NCBI RefSeq assembly: GCF_963678635.1
Contig: NC_087063.1
Coordinates: 66,082,471 to 66,146,470, forward strand
Reading direction: 5' to 3'
DNA length: 64,000 nucleotides
DNA from: Symsagittifera roscoffensis
Taxonomy: Eukaryota > Xenacoelomorpha > Acoela > Convolutidae
The notes below the pieces were generated by a model, which made no database searches, was not told the DNA's origin, and was given only the letters and a program-made list of their open reading frames with translations. Both the position numbers and the translations under genes were made by a program. Positions 39,736-51,588 of the stretch are shown piece after piece (position 1 is the stretch's first letter; each line of letters opens with the position of its first letter).

Positions 39736-40375
39736 TTATTGTTTGCGAGTTGAAGAAACCTCCAATGAGAAGTTGTTCCTGACGGAGAAGTTTCCTCCAG
39801 TTGAAGATATGCTGCTGTCGGTTGCGATATGTAGCTGCTTCCGAATATCAAGAAAGTTGTATACATTATGGTATATGTTACGGTGTCGTAATGTTATTGG
39901 TAAAAGTAGCAGCAGTGAGCTGTTGATTCTTGATATCTTCTTTTGGCTGGCAAGATGGTTGACTTGATTCGGTCGCTGGTTTGGATTAAACTTCGGTGTT
40001 CTTTGTGTTTGTTGTTCGTCGTGTAGAGTTGTGTGATGATGTTGATTGCATTTGCTGCATGTGTGCTTTGATGGGCAGTCTTTCACTTGATGTTGGCCAA
40101 GGCAGTTGTAATAAAGTTTCTTTTTCGAAGCGCGTCTCTTCTTCTCTTCCAACGATGAATTCCGATACTTGCTGCAGTATGCTGGAGGATGAGTTTGTCC
40201 GTCGAACGGACATGGGGGTCAGGTAATCGCACTCCAATTTTGAGAAGTCCTCTGTGCAGGCTGGTTGGTTGATGGTCGAGATCCGTTGGCGTGTCGAAGT
40301 CTTGGCGCTATTTGTTGTCAATATCTCGAGTCTAGGGTCATTTGCTGCGGTTGCAAAGGTGGTAAGTGATCGCAT
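39736..40375 (-). pseudogene. BEL A Gag zinc-knuckle region
   Basis: Two overlapping frames. One gives YYNCLGQHQVKDCPSKHTCS, then KCNQHHHTTLHDE: the paired knuckles typical of BEL/Pao Gag (CX2CX4HX4C with the first Cys lost to Tyr-Asn context, then CX2C...HHxxLH). The other (39986-40375) holds the segment before, with FVVGREEETRFEKE-like sequence. Broken by a shift near 40150. Confidence 0.78.
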
Positions 40376-40665
40376 GCTAATGCAAACTGTCTTATCCAGT
40401 CGTTGAAGGCGATGAGATTAGGCTGGTCGATGTTCTGGCCGGTGATGTACTGTGTCCACTGAAGCTGCTGATGGTGTTGCAATTTGCTGACGGCAATTTC
40501 TACGTATATTGTAGAGTTCAAATCGTCCTTGAACCCAAGCGTCCGGAACGTTTCAACCGTGTAACCGATGAATGTGGAAAGTTCAATGTACGAGTCCCTG
40601 TGATGAGTTGATGGTTGCTTGAAGCTCTGTAGTCTGTTGACGAAGTCATTGATGATGATGTCGGG

Positions 40666-40902
40666 TCATCCATATCGTCGTCGTAGTTCATGGAGGGCAG
40701 CTTTGTACATAGTGCTATTGCAGGAGTAACCAGAAATAGCTTGATTTGCTTTTCCAGTCGTTAAAACCTGCAGATGAGTCATCTTTTTGGCGTCCGAGAT
40801 GGGTTGATTGTGGATTGTTGCTTCAAAGAGTCCGAACCACATGCTCCATTTCATAGGATTTCCGTCGAAAGGCTCGATTTTTACTTTTGGGGGCCTAGTC
40901 AC
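40666..40902 (-). pseudogene. BEL A Gag central domain (DUF1759 type)
   Basis: 78 codons: VKIEPFDGNPMKWSMWFGLF, KKMTHLQVLTTGKANQAISG and a final LHELRRRYG. This order (FxGdpxxWxxWxxxFE, kxxyLxxxLxGxAxxxI, LxxRYG) is the DUF1759 capsid-like domain that defines BEL/Pao Gags. Continues in other frames at 40318-40660. Confidence 0.85.
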
Positions 40903-40930
40903 GAGACTGTAAATTGTTCGCGATTGTCCG

Positions 40931-41559
40931 TTACTTGTTATCTGAGAATCTGCTGCTGGAATGAACTGCTGTTCTAAAACTATGTTGACGCTGAGGCTTG
41001 CGTTGCTGGTGTTGTGTTCTGTTTGTTGAAGCAGTGGTGTTTTTTTCGAATCGTGTCTGGGGGACTTGCTGATGAGTATCTCGGCTATCTGAAGAGTTTT
41101 GGTCCTCTACTGTTTGCTGAATTGATGATCCGGGCTGATGGCTACTGCTGGATAATGTTGACGTCTGGCTGGAGTCCCTATCTAGTATTGGCTGTTGTTG
41201 CACTGAATCAGCTGTGTGGGGGGTTTGAACTGTGGTGGCATTAGCATGTGCTGTTGTAGAGTTGTCTCTGCTGTATTTTCTTGTAGCATCTGACGAAGTT
41301 CATCCAGGATGTCGTCGTGATTGCCTTGTATATCAGTGAAGCGGTTGATGAGATCCTCCGCAGTGGCGTGCTCAGTCGGGTGCTCTACAAGGTACGTAGT
41401 GGCGTCTTCCAAATTGCTGAGATTTTTCTTCATCTCGGTTTCTGAGTCAGCTATGTTGTAGTTCGTATTGTCATTGATGGCTTTTCGTACTCGTCTGAAG
41501 AGGCGTTCTAGTTGGGTGATGAGGAGATTTCTCTGGGGGAGAGTGGTTTTGTTGGGCAT
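40931..41559 (-). pseudogene. BEL A Gag N terminus
   Basis: ATG at 41559 opens 125 codons (MPNKTTLPQRNLLITQLERL start), helical and charged, the usual N-terminal segment of BEL Gags. A shift near 41190 leads into a Gln/Ser/Thr-rich frame (40931-41203) that joins the central domain. The likely translation start of the element. Confidence 0.7.
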
Positions 41560-41992
41560 GGCTAGTTTGTCGTAGCTGATCGTTGTTGTCGTTGGAGTTG
41601 TTGTAGATGTGGTATCCAGTCGAATTTTTGACCTACTTTGTTAGTTCCTGTCCTAGGTAGCTAGACCTTAACTTAAAAGGAACAAAGCAAAAGAACAATG
41701 GTGCGGTGAATATATTTTCAACTAAGTCAACGAAATAAATTAAGCAATTGAAAGTTACAAAAGCTTGATAGTAGTTCGTTCCGATACTTAAACAGGCGGA
41801 AAGTAATATAAACCAAACGTTAAGTTAACGTTCTTTTACCAAAGTTAAGCTATGGGGGGTCCGAATTGTTTAACGGATTTTTTTTAAATCTTAATCAACT
41901 GCAAAACGAGTGTTCCTTGGTTGGCACTAGAGACAAACTGTGCTTCCAGCCTGGTAGAGCAAGGTTGTGGTTTCTGACAATTTAGCTGAGTG
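41560..41992 (-). other. BEL A 5' leader
   Basis: About 430 bases between the 5' LTR and the Gag ATG, non-coding. The primer-binding site should adjoin the LTR near 41960-41990 but no tRNA match was recognised. Confidence 0.55.
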
Positions 41993-43166
41993 CTACCCGG
42001 GTTGACCTCCATACACCGAAAATGCCTATCAAACAATTCCATACATCAAGTTTGTGGAAAATGCTTGTCATACAATTTTCATACAATTTCTAAAAATGGT
42101 TGAAAAAAGATATGAACTTATTTCTGTGGCTGTTTGATTCTAATAAAACAGTCTGGTGATAAAAAACCGAAGTTTTCCTTTTTGAAAAAAATGCTTATCA
42201 TACAATTCCCATAAATGGAAATTGTATGACTGGCATTTTTTTGATGTCGACACAAAAAAATTTTCAAGTAATTTTGAAACTGGCCCAAAAATTTTTTTTA
42301 ACCGAAAATCGAATTTCGTACGCAAACAAACATTTTTCGAAAAAAGTTTTTTGCATGCAAAATTTAATTTTTTGTGTGCATAACATAGTCCTGGATACGA
42401 TAATTATGACTTTTATTTTCTTTTCACCTAAATTTTTTTTGAAAAACACTAAAAATTCCTATTTCTTTTGTATTGGGTGTTTATGTATGCCTTGATCAAT
42501 GTCTGATAATTTGAAAACTCAAAAATTTAAAAATAAAGATCATTGAAAAATTTTGCCAAAAAACAAAAGTTTGTTACTTTTGTTATATCAATTGTGAAAG
42601 ACAGCCCAATTCAGGTCGTTTTCTATGCATTGTAAATTCAAGACCGTCCAACCTTTGGTGCTTGGAGTAACCAAGGTCTTTGTCACTAGTGTTCGATTGC
42701 AAACACTACCGAAAGTTTTTCAGAAACTAAATTTAGAAAGAAAAAAATAAAAAATTTTGGTTTATGGGAAAACACCTATCATACAATTTTCATATATGGA
42801 AAAATGCTTATCATAGAGTTTTCATACAATTTTCTGTACGTATGGAATTGTATGAAATTATATGACAATAAATTTCTCATATATGGAAATTGTATGATAA
42901 GAAGTTTTGGTCAACCCGGGTATATAGAAAACGAAAATGTGATCTTTTCTAGTTTACACAATGTACTTGAGCATTTTCTTGCTTTAAACGTTGATTTGAA
43001 TTATATATTAGTTGGTTGCACGTGTTTGGTGATTCAGTTTTGCTTTTTTCCCAAATTTGTATTTGCTGAGTTCTGGTTTTCAATTTCTTTCACGGAGTTT
43101 TCCTGATTACATGTGAAAAGTTGAAGTCATCTAAGATGGTTGTCAATTGTCAAATTGGCATATAAC
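41993..43166 (-). repeat. BEL A 5' LTR, split by a MITE
   Basis: After removing 41996-42920 and one TA, the sequence TGCTATAGAAAACG...GGCATATAAC matches the other LTR at 35709-35946. The MITE inserted within a few bases of the LTR end. Confidence 0.85.
41996..42920. mobile_element. 925-bp MITE, TIR CCCGGGTTGACC, TA target
   Basis: Perfect inverted ends CCCGGGTTGACC and GGTCAACCCGGG, flanked by TA on both sides (41994-41995 and 42921-42922), as in Tc1/mariner-like elements. The interior repeats ATGCTTATCATACAATT-type units and resembles part of the palindrome (28740-28960). No transposase. Confidence 0.88.
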
Positions 43167-43171
43167 AACTG

Positions 43172-43900
43172 TGATTGGTTAGTGAATTTCCACGTTATTT
43201 ACTTTTGGCCATATATGTTCGTTCAACCTCCTAGTCTAACAAGACTGCTCGTATCAGGGCGAAGCCCTGAAAGTTCCGACTGCCTTTTAAGGTCTATGGA
43301 GCATTAATAAGATGAAAAATTTCAAATTAAGAAAAAAAAACAAAAAATTTTTTTGAAAAAATTTGAGATTTTATGTAAAAACATCCCCCCACAGGTCATA
43401 TTAAGTACAAAGTGATAGATTTTGCGCCTATTAACAAATCAATTATGGCATATAGGCTTCCTTGAACCAATTTAGAACGATTTCTCAGACGGATTAAATC
43501 TCGCTTACTCGTTAATAGCGCGAAATTTATCGCGCGTTAATTGTCCCAAATTGGCCAAAATGGCAATCTTTAAACCCCCATAACTTTACGAAAAATGATC
43601 ACAGGTGAAATATCTTTTCAAATTCAAGCTCAGGACAACAATAGCTTTCGAATGATATAAAAAAAATTGCGTCAAAAACGGCTAGTTAAAAAGTCGAAAT
43701 TTGTCTGAAGAAAAAAAAAACCCACCCCGAGCACAAATATTCCGTTACTTTCGTATCGAAAGTCGGAACAATAATGATACTTTGATTACTCATATTTCGT
43801 AAGTCTCAAAGAAGATCATTTTAAATTCCGGTAAAAGCGATTAGCGAAAAGCTGGTCTGACTGTAGGCAGTCAGGTTTTACAATGATACAATTAAATATT
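43172..43900. repeat. Repeat-like non-coding DNA with hairpin
   Basis: CAGGGC-GAA-GCCCTG (43255-43269) is a perfect hairpin. GTTCCGACT (43273) and AGTCGGAAC (43762) are inverted. The block may be a non-autonomous element, ends not defined. No gene. Confidence 0.4.
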
Positions 43901-44188
43901 GTTTAAGGAATATGGTTGGCCAGTAAAAAAATATTTTATAGTCGTGTTCAGTTCAAAAGATGTATAACAACCGTGAAGCAAAAACTACAATTGAAACTCC
44001 ATTGGGGCTTTAATAATTTTGCAAACAAACCTGTCCAATTTCTAAAAAAAACTGTATAGTTTTTGTCAAAACAGTCCAATTTGCAAAAACATATGATTAT
44101 AGCATGTTTTTCGTTGTGGTTTATTTGTAAATCGACAAGTGTTGTGTATGCTATAACTTTGTTTTAATTGGAAAAGAATGTTAATTAC

Positions 44189-44473
44189 CGGAACCCATCC
44201 GTGGTATCGATTCTGTCCGAAGTTCTTGAAAATTTCATGAAATATTCTTGAAAATAAATCGCCTACTACTTCGCTAAACTCTTTGCTCTCTTCAAGTTTC
44301 AAGCACGTATTCTTAAGATATAGAAAACCAAAATTACTGAGTGCAACCATGACTTTGTTACTATTAACTTGAAATAATTCTGACTTCAAATCAGCATCAT
44401 TAGTGTCAAAAAATAATTGAGAAAAATCCACGACAAGCACGGAGGCCAGTTTTCCAGCTAGGCAATGAGTCAT
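44189..44473 (-). CDS. Exon resembling 2OG-Fe(II) dioxygenase N-terminal domain, copy 1
   Basis: About 95 codons on the minus strand. VLVVDFSQLF near the start and MVALSNFGFLYLKNTCL in the middle match the DIOX_N pattern (PVVDFSxL ... ALxxxGFFYLxNHGI), followed by a helix (EESKEFSEVVGDLFSRIF) and HGWVPV (compare GYVP). These domains start isopenicillin-N-synthase-like oxygenases. A splice donor follows the codons for VP: CCG then GTAATTAAC at 44183-44189. The ATG at 44471-44473 could be the start. The downstream catalytic exons with the HxD...H motif were not found in the window, so this may be a gene fragment. Confidence 0.5.
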
Positions 44474-44638
44474 TTTTACTGGCTTTTAACTGGTTATAAC
44501 CCCGACATGCAGTCGAGTTAAGATGATTTGTTCAGTAAGCACGGAGGCCAGTTTTCCAGCTAGGCAATGAGTCATTTTTACTGGCTTTTAACTGGTTATA
44601 ACCCCGACATGCAGTCGAGTTAAGATGATTTGTTCAGT
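44435..44638. repeat. 102-bp direct tandem duplication
   Basis: AAGCACGGAGGCCAG through TTTGTTCAGT at 44435-44536 is repeated at 44537-44638 with almost no change, and once more, diverged, at about 45957-46055. It begins inside the dioxygenase-like exon. Confidence 0.93.
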
Positions 44639-44640
44639 AA

Positions 44641-45405
44641 CAAAAATGATTGATGTCATTAAGATTACTTCTTTGAGCGTTTGAGAACTAGTTATTATCA
44701 TGGCTTACCTAGGAGACAATTCAGAAATAACTAAAAACATTCTGGGTATAAACATCCAGTTTTGCGTTGGCACATAGTGTTTTCAACATTAAGAACACCT
44801 TGGTTTTTCTGTTGGCTGCTCTTATTTTGACACTGTGATGGGGCGGTTTTGTATAGCTTCCATTCGAAATTTCAAACAAGGAACCACCTTTTAATATCTG
44901 AAACAGGTGGGCTATAGAGAAGAAAACGTGCTAAGAATACCTAGCCGACAAAATAAACAGATTCACGATAGTCGAAAAACGAGAATTCTAGAAGGCAGAA
45001 AAATTGCGATTAAAACTCGGTTTTTTGTCGAAGAATCATAGCATTCTTTCAAAACTTCCATGCTTGATTACCTTGGACTAATTCAAACCAATTTTTATCC
45101 GATTTACAGAGAATTCTGACATTAAACTGCTGGAAACGGAGGCCAAAAAACTGAGTAGAAAAGTCAATCAGAAAGAGTGCACCGAGAAAACAAACATCTA
45201 TTTTTTTTTCACTAACGAAAACTGTATTTGGGTTCAAATAAAAAAAAAGTATGCACTGCTCAAAATTTAAAAAATAAGGAAACAGGTATATACAGCCACG
45301 GGACAAAAATGTTGCCAAATTTTGGTTTCAGCGAGCAATTGAACGAACATTTTCTTCACATTTTGTCGTTTTCTCTGCAACTAATTAAGATCTAGGGTTC
45401 AAATT
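44641..45405. repeat. Flank repeat R, copy 1
   Basis: About 760 bp, from AAAATGATTGATGTCATTAAG to GGTTCAAATTTCGAC. Further copies: partial 45408-45715, full 46057-46855 and 48036-48834, plus a short inverted piece at 59145-59290. Non-coding, although one minus-strand frame (45049-45318) ends with a CCAAGGTAATC donor-like site shared with the dioxygenase copy 2. Confidence 0.85.
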
Positions 45406-45708
45406 TCGACACATTGGTTTTTCTAATTGGTTTTTCTGTTGGCTGCCTTTAGTTTGATACTGTGATGGGACGGTTCTGTATACCTTCCATTCGAAGTTTC
45501 AGACACGGAACCACCTTTTAATATCTGAAATAAGTGGGCTATAGAAAAGAAAACGTGCTAAGAATACCTAGCCGACAAATTAAGCAGATTCACGACAGTC
45601 GAAAAACGAGAATTCTAGAAGGCAGAAAAATTAAGATTAAAACTCGGTTCTTTGTCGAAGAATCATAGCGTTCTTTCAAAACTTCCATGCCTGATTACCT
45701 TGGATTAC

Positions 45709-45960
45709 CGGAACCCATCCGTGGTATCGGATCTGTCCGAAGTTCTTGAAAAATTCATGAAAAGTTCTTGAAAATAAATCGCCTACTACTTCGCTAAACT
45801 CTTTGATCTCTTCAAGTTTCAAGCACGTATTCTTAAGATATAGAAAACCAAAATTACTGAGTGCAACCATGACTTTGTTACTATTAACTTGAAATAAGTC
45901 TGACTTCAAATCAGCATCATTAGTGTCAAAAAATAATTGAGAAAAATCCACGACAAGCAC
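45709..45960 (-). pseudogene. Dioxygenase-like exon, copy 2
   Basis: Second copy of the 44189-44473 exon with a few substitutions (for example SDLFQ for SELFQ, TFHEFF for IFHEIF). Same donor position. The upstream ATG region is altered (TTAGGCGTTGAGAC in place of TAGGCAATGAGTC, so the ATG is lost). After the donor it joins directly to a stretch of repeat R. Probably a duplicate fragment. Confidence 0.5.
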
Positions 45961-46056
45961 GGAGGCCAGTTTTCCAGTTAGGCGTTGAGACTTTTTACTG
46001 GCTTTAAACTGGTTATAACCCCGATATGCAGTCGAGTTAAGATGATTTGTTCAGTA

Positions 46057-46855
46057 ATAAAAATGATTGATGTCATTAAGATTACTTCTTTGAGCGTTTG
46101 AGAACTAGTTATTATCATGGCTTACCTAGGAGACAATTCAGAAATAACTAAAAACATTCTGGGTATAAACATCCAGTTTTGCGTTGGCACACAGTGTTTT
46201 TAACATTAAAAACACCTTGGTTTTTCTGTTGGCTGCTCTTATTTTGACACTGTGATGGGGCGGTTTTGTATAGCTTCCATTCGAAATTTCAAACAAGGAA
46301 CCACCTTTTAATATCTGAAACAGGTGGGCTATAGAGAAGAAAACGTGCTAAGAATACCTAGCCGACAAAATAAACAGATTCACGATAGTCGAAAAACGAG
46401 AATTCTAGAAGGCAGAAAAATTACGATTAAAACTCGGTTTTTTGTCGAAGAATCATAGCGTTCTTTCAAAATTTCCATGCCTGATTACTTTGGATTAATT
46501 CAAACCAATTTTTATCCGATTTACAGAGAATTCTGACATTAAACTGCTGGAAACGGAGGCCAAAAAACTAAGTAGAAAAGTCAATCAGAAAGAGTGCACC
46601 GAGAAAACAAACATCTATTTTTTTTTCACTAACAAAAACTGTATTTGGGTTCAAATAAAAAAATTATGTACTGCTAAAAATTTAAAAAATAAGGAAACAC
46701 GCATATACAGCTACGGGACAAAAATGGTGACAAAGTTTGATTTCAGCGTTTGATTCGAGCAGTTTGATTTCAGCAAGTTTGATTGAACGAACATTTTCTT
46801 CACATTTTGTCGTTTTCTCTGCAACTAATTAAGATCTAGGGTTCAAATTTCGACT
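46057..46855. repeat. Flank repeat R, copy 3
   Basis: Near-identical to 44641-45405 and to 48036-48834. It adjoins the 3' LTR of BEL element B and was carried along in the 1979-bp duplication. Confidence 0.9.
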
Positions 46856-46929
46856 TATGCTAGATGAAATTGTTCGAAAGAACTAAGCCGGGCTAAACTA
46901 AGAGCAATCCTGTTTCGAAGATCGAATGT

Positions 46930-47180
46930 GACGTTTAGCCAGTATCTCATAATGTTGATATATTCCATTTCTAATCCCCAAGTCTTAGATCCCCAACCAA
47001 TTTAAGATAAATTCTTAGTTTATCTACATGGAAACTGATAGAAACTTAAGCTGTTCAGAAATAAGATAAAATGATTTTCTGGTTTAGTTTTACAAACTTA
47101 GTTTAAGTCATTAGTTGAACGGTTACAGTTGCCCGCACCGTTACAAATTGCCCGGTTACAATGCCTCGTAAGATAAGTCA
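46930..47180 (-). repeat. BEL B 3' LTR (array unit 1)
   Basis: Aligned with 58326-58573 through TTTAGCC, AGTCTTAGATCC, TTCTGGTTTAGTTT, AGTCATTAGTTGAAC and CCTCGTAAGATAA. On the minus strand it begins TGACTTATCTTACGAGGCA. The same LTR recurs at 48909-49159, and as partial copies at 50357-50441 and 51639-51723. Confidence 0.82.
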
Positions 47181-47208
47181 CTTCCCGACGTCCTTGAACG
47201 GTTTCAAT

Positions 47209-48034
47209 TCAATGGGTACATGAAGTCTTTGAGTTTTGTCCTGAGTGTAGAAAAGTTATATAGTCGGTCATTTGTTTTCGGAATGCAACAGTACAAATCT
47301 GTTGACTCTTCGGTTGTATGGTCATGTTCGGGTTTTGATTTGCGCTACGCGGATGATGTTGTCGTTGCCATCGAAAAATATAGTGACGAAACCCATTGGA
47401 CATATCAAAGGCGGGATGTTGTCCTCGATCACTGACAATCTCTTTGATGTCGAACTGCAATGAAGTCAGGTATTCGTCTTTCCAGCGTGACCAGAATTTT
47501 CGAACTACAGTGTTGATGGCTTTGCTTGGACGGTTGAGTGATACTTTTTTGTCGTGTGTCGAACTCGGCATTGCTGTCAAGAGTCGTCCGGTTTGAAAAG
47601 AATCTGGCGTTAGAGCCAATGCACCGTTAACATCATTAGATGGAGTAAAATTTGGTCTTGAAATGAGAAAGGCCTCAATTTGTGCTAGAATTGCCAGGAA
47701 CTGATGAAGCTGTAGTCGAGTTTTCTCTACAGTTCGGTAAAAGAGTCGTTTCAAAAATTTCACTGCCACCTTCCATAACCTTCCGAAGTGTGGCACTCTT
47801 GGTGGAATAGTGTACCATGAAATTGAGTTTTCGTTGGTGAAGGTGCTAATGATTTCTCTTAACTCTCCGTCCATCATCAGTAGCTTGAATTCATTTTCAC
47901 CTCGACAAAAAATGATTCTCGTCGAATTATTACTGTAAACAGACTCTGGGAAGCCTCTTCAGGCGCGAAACCGTTTGACGATGTCTACACAATCGTCCTT
48001 ATCAAGAGAGTTGACTGTTTCTATGTGAACTGCT
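47209..48034 (-). pseudogene. BEL B integrase, array unit 1
   Basis: 222 open codons plus upstream broken sequence. ISWYTIPPRVPHFGRLWKVAV, FLAILAQIEAFLISRPNF, and FQTGRLLTAMP are BEL/Pao integrase C-terminal signatures; KFWSRWKDEYLTSLQ follows. The catalytic Glu position (GxLWE) reads Lys here, and the second Asp (SDNG) reads Asn in SNNST. Truncated at 48034 by the duplication joint. One T-to-A change near 47293 removes the stop that ends the other copies, giving a longer frame. Confidence 0.85.
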
Positions 48035-49271
48035 AATAAAAATGATTGATGTCATTAAGATTACTTCTTTGAGCGTTTGAGAACTAGTTATTATCATGGC
48101 TTACCTAGGAGACAATTCAGAAATAACTAAAAACATTCTGGGTATAAACATCCAGTTTTGCGTTGGCACACAGTGTTTTTAACATTAAAAACACCTTGGT
48201 TTTTCTGTTGGCTGCTCTTATTTTGACACTGTGATGGGGCGGTTTTGTATAGCTTCCATTCGAAATTTCAAACAAGGAACCACCTTTTAATATCTGAAAC
48301 AGGTGGGCTATAGAGAAGAAAACGTGCTAAGAATACCTAGCCGACAAAATAAAAAGATTCACGATAGCCGAAAAACGAGAATTCTAGAAGGCAGAAAAAT
48401 TACGATTAAAACTCGGTTTTTTGTCGAAGAATCATAGCGTTCTTTCAAAATTTCCATGCCTGATTACTTTGGATTAATTCAAACCAATTTTTATCCAATT
48501 TACAGAGAATTCTGACATTAAACTGCTGGAAACGGAGGCCAAAAAACTAAGTAGAAAAGTCAATCAGAAAGAGTGCACCGAGAAAACAAACATCTATTTT
48601 TTTTTCACTAACAAAAACTGTATTTGGGTTCAAATAAAAAAATTATGTACTGCTAAAAATTTAAAAAATAAGGAAACACGCATATACAGCTACGGGACAA
48701 AAATGGTGACAAAGTTTGATTTCAGCGTTTGATTCGAGCAGTTTGATTTCAGCAAGTTTGATTGAACGAACATTTTCTTCACATTTTGTCGTTTTCTCTG
48801 CAACTAATTAAGATCTAGGGTTCAAATTTCGACTTATGCTAGATGAAATTGTTCGAAAGAACTAAGCCGGGCTAAACTAAGAGCAATCCTGTTTCGAAGA
48901 TCGAATGTGACGTTTAGCCAGTATCTCATAATGTTGATATATTCCATTTCTAATCCCCAAGTCTTAGATCCCCAACCAATTTAAGATAAATTCTTAGTTT
49001 ATCTACATGGAAACTCATAGAAACTTAAGCTGTTCAGAAATAAGATAAAATGATTTTCTGGTTTAGTTTTACAAACTTAGTTTAAGTCATTAGTTGAACG
49101 GTTACAGTTGCCCGCACCGTTACAAATTGCCCGGTTACAATGCCTCGTAAGATAAGTCACTTCCCGACGTCCTTGAACGGTTTCAATTCAATGGGTACAT
49201 GAAGTCTTTGAGTTGTGTCCTGAGTGTAGAAAAGTTATATAGTCGGTCATTTGTTTTCGGAATGCAACAGT

Positions 49272-50306
49272 TCAAATCTGTTGACTCTTCGGTTGTATGG
49301 TCATGTTCGGGTTTTGATTTGCGCTACGCGGATGATGTTGTCGTTGCCATCGAAAAATATAGTGACGAAACCCATTGGACATATCAAAGGCGGGATGTTG
49401 TCCTCGATCACTGACAATCTCTTTGATGTCGAACTGCAATGAAGTCAGGTATTCGTCTTTCCAGCGTGACCAGAATTTTCGAACTACAGTGTTGATGGCT
49501 TTGCTTGGACGGTTGAGTGATACTTTTTTGTCGTGTGTCGAACTCGGCATTGCTGTCAAGAGTCGTCCGGTTTGAAAAGAATCTGGCGTTAGAGCCAAAT
49601 TACCGTTAACATCATTAGATGGAGTAAAATTTGGTCTTGAAATTAGAATGGCCTCAATTTGTGCTAGAATTGCCAGGAACTGATGAAGCTGTAGTCGAGT
49701 TTTCTCTACAGTTCGGTAAAAGAGTCGTTTCAAAAATTTCACTGCCACCTTCCATAACCTTCCGAAGTGTGGCACTCTTGGTGGAATAGTGTACCATGAA
49801 ACTGAGTTTTCGTTGGTGAAGGTGCTAATGATTTCTCTTAACTCTCCGTCCATCATCAGTAGCTTGAATTCATTTTCACCTCGACAAACAATGATTCTCG
49901 TCGAATTATTACTGTAAACAGACTCTGGGAAGCCTCTTCAGGCGCGAAACCGTTTGACGATGTCTACACAATCGTCCTTATCAAGAGAGTTGACTGTTTC
50001 TATGTGAACTGCTTTGCATGCAAAACAAATGAAGATAAACACAACTAATTTTATTTCTGGCTGTTGCTGTCTTTTATGAAAAAGATCCAAAACCGACTCC
50101 CGTGCTACTGAGAGTGAAAGATTCTACAAATAATTCGAGAGGTAACTCTCCCATCTGGCTTCATGTCGAATGCAGGGCTGGCAATGATGAATTACTTGTT
50201 TGGCCAATGGGAGGCCTCCTGGTATCCATACAGTCTGTCGAAGGGTGTGGAGTTTATTCTGAGGACCGCTATGAAACGATCTTTCATGTGCTTCCCTGAT
50301 GAACAA
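49272..50306 (-). pseudogene. BEL B integrase, array unit 2
   Basis: Same as unit 1 with NGNLALTP in place of NGALALTP and a 194-codon final frame (49272-49856). Upstream, 49857-50100 holds VHIETVNSLDKDD with the core, SNNST in place of SDNGT, and a TGA; 50124-50306 holds the zinc-module end (REAHERSFHSGPQNKLHTLR, CQPCIRHEA). Confidence 0.85.
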
Positions 50307-50553
50307 ATTGTTGATTGGTGATTTTCTGGGAATCTGCAGCGGAAAATTTTTGTCGAACTTAGTTTAAGTCATTAGTTGAACGGTTACAGTTGCCCGCACC
50401 GTTACAAATTGCCCGGTTACAATGCCTCGTAAGATAAGTCACTTCCCGACGTCCTTGAACGGTTTCAATTCAATGGGTACATGAAGTCTTTGAGTTGTGT
50501 CCTGAGTGTAGAAAAGTTATATAGTCGGTCATTTGTTTTCGGAATGCAACAGT

Positions 50554-51588
50554 TCAAATCTGTTGACTCTTCGGTTGTATGGTCATGTTCGGGTTTTGAT
50601 TTGCGCTACGCGGATGATGTTGTCGTTGCCATCGAAAAATATAGTGACGAAACCCATTGGACATATCAAAGGCGGGATGTTGTCCTCGATCACTGACAAT
50701 CTCTTTGATGTCGAACTGCAATGAAGTCAGGTATTCGTCTTTCCAGCGTGACCAGAATTTTCGAACTACAGTGTTGATGGCTTTGCTTGGACGGTTGAGT
50801 GATACTTTTTTGTCGTGTGTCGAACTCGGCATTGCTGTCAAGAGTCGTCCGGTTTGAAAAGAATCTGGCGTTAGAGCCAAATTACCGTTAACATCATTAG
50901 ATGGAGTAAAATTTGGTCTTGAAATTAGAATGGCCTCAATTTGTGCTAGAATTGCCAGGAACTGATGAAGCTGTAGTCGAGTTTTCTCTACAGTTCGGTA
51001 AAAGAGTCGTTTCAAAAATTTCACTGCCACCTTCCATAACCTTCCGAAGTGTGGCACTCTTGGTGGAATAGTGTACCATGAAACTGAGTTTTCGTTGGTG
51101 AAGGTGCTAATGATTTCTCTTAACTCTCCGTCCATCATCAGTAGCTTGAATTCATTTTCACCTCGACAAACAATGATTCTCGTCGAATTATTACTGTAAA
51201 CAGACTCTGGGAAGCCTCTTCAGGCGCGAAACCGTTTGACGATGTCTACACAATCGTCCTTATCAAGAGAGTTGACTGTTTCTATGTGAACTGCTTTGCA
51301 TGCAAAACAAATGAAGATAAACACAACTAATTTTATTTCTGGCTGTTGCTGTCTTTTATGAAAAAGATCCAAAACCGACTCCCGTGCTACTGAGAGTGAA
51401 AGATTCTACAAATAATTCGAGAGGTAACTCTCCCATCTGGCTTCATGTCGAATGCAGGGCTGGCAATGATGAATTACTTGTTTGGCCAATGGGAGGCCTC
51501 CTGGTATCCATACAGTCTGTCGAAGGGTGTGGAGTTTATTCTGAGGACCGCTATGAAACGATCTTTCATGTGCTTCCCTGATGAACAA
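50554..51588 (-). pseudogene. BEL B integrase, array unit 3
   Basis: Practically identical to unit 2, including NGNLALTP and the same SNNST, Lys and TGA defects. These two units are therefore the most recent pair. Confidence 0.85.

Larger units (their letters stand above)
35704..43171 (-). mobile_element. BEL/Pao retrotransposon A, complete but dead
   Basis: Minus-strand LTR element bounded by AACTG duplications (35704-35708 and 43167-43171). LTRs are about 238 bp (35709-35946 and 41993-43166, the latter split by a MITE). The interior, read from high to low coordinates, gives gag N terminus, DUF1759-type domain, zinc knuckles, protease, RT, RNase H, integrase: the order of BEL/Pao elements. 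Every domain is cut by stops or frameshifts. Confidence 0.9.
46056..50013. repeat. Tandem duplication, period 1979 bp
   Basis: 46056-48034 and 48035-50013 are direct repeats, each containing flank repeat R, LTR B and most of the integrase end. Differences are few. The joint is ...GAACTGCT followed by AATAAAAATGATTG at 48034/48035. Confidence 0.95.
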
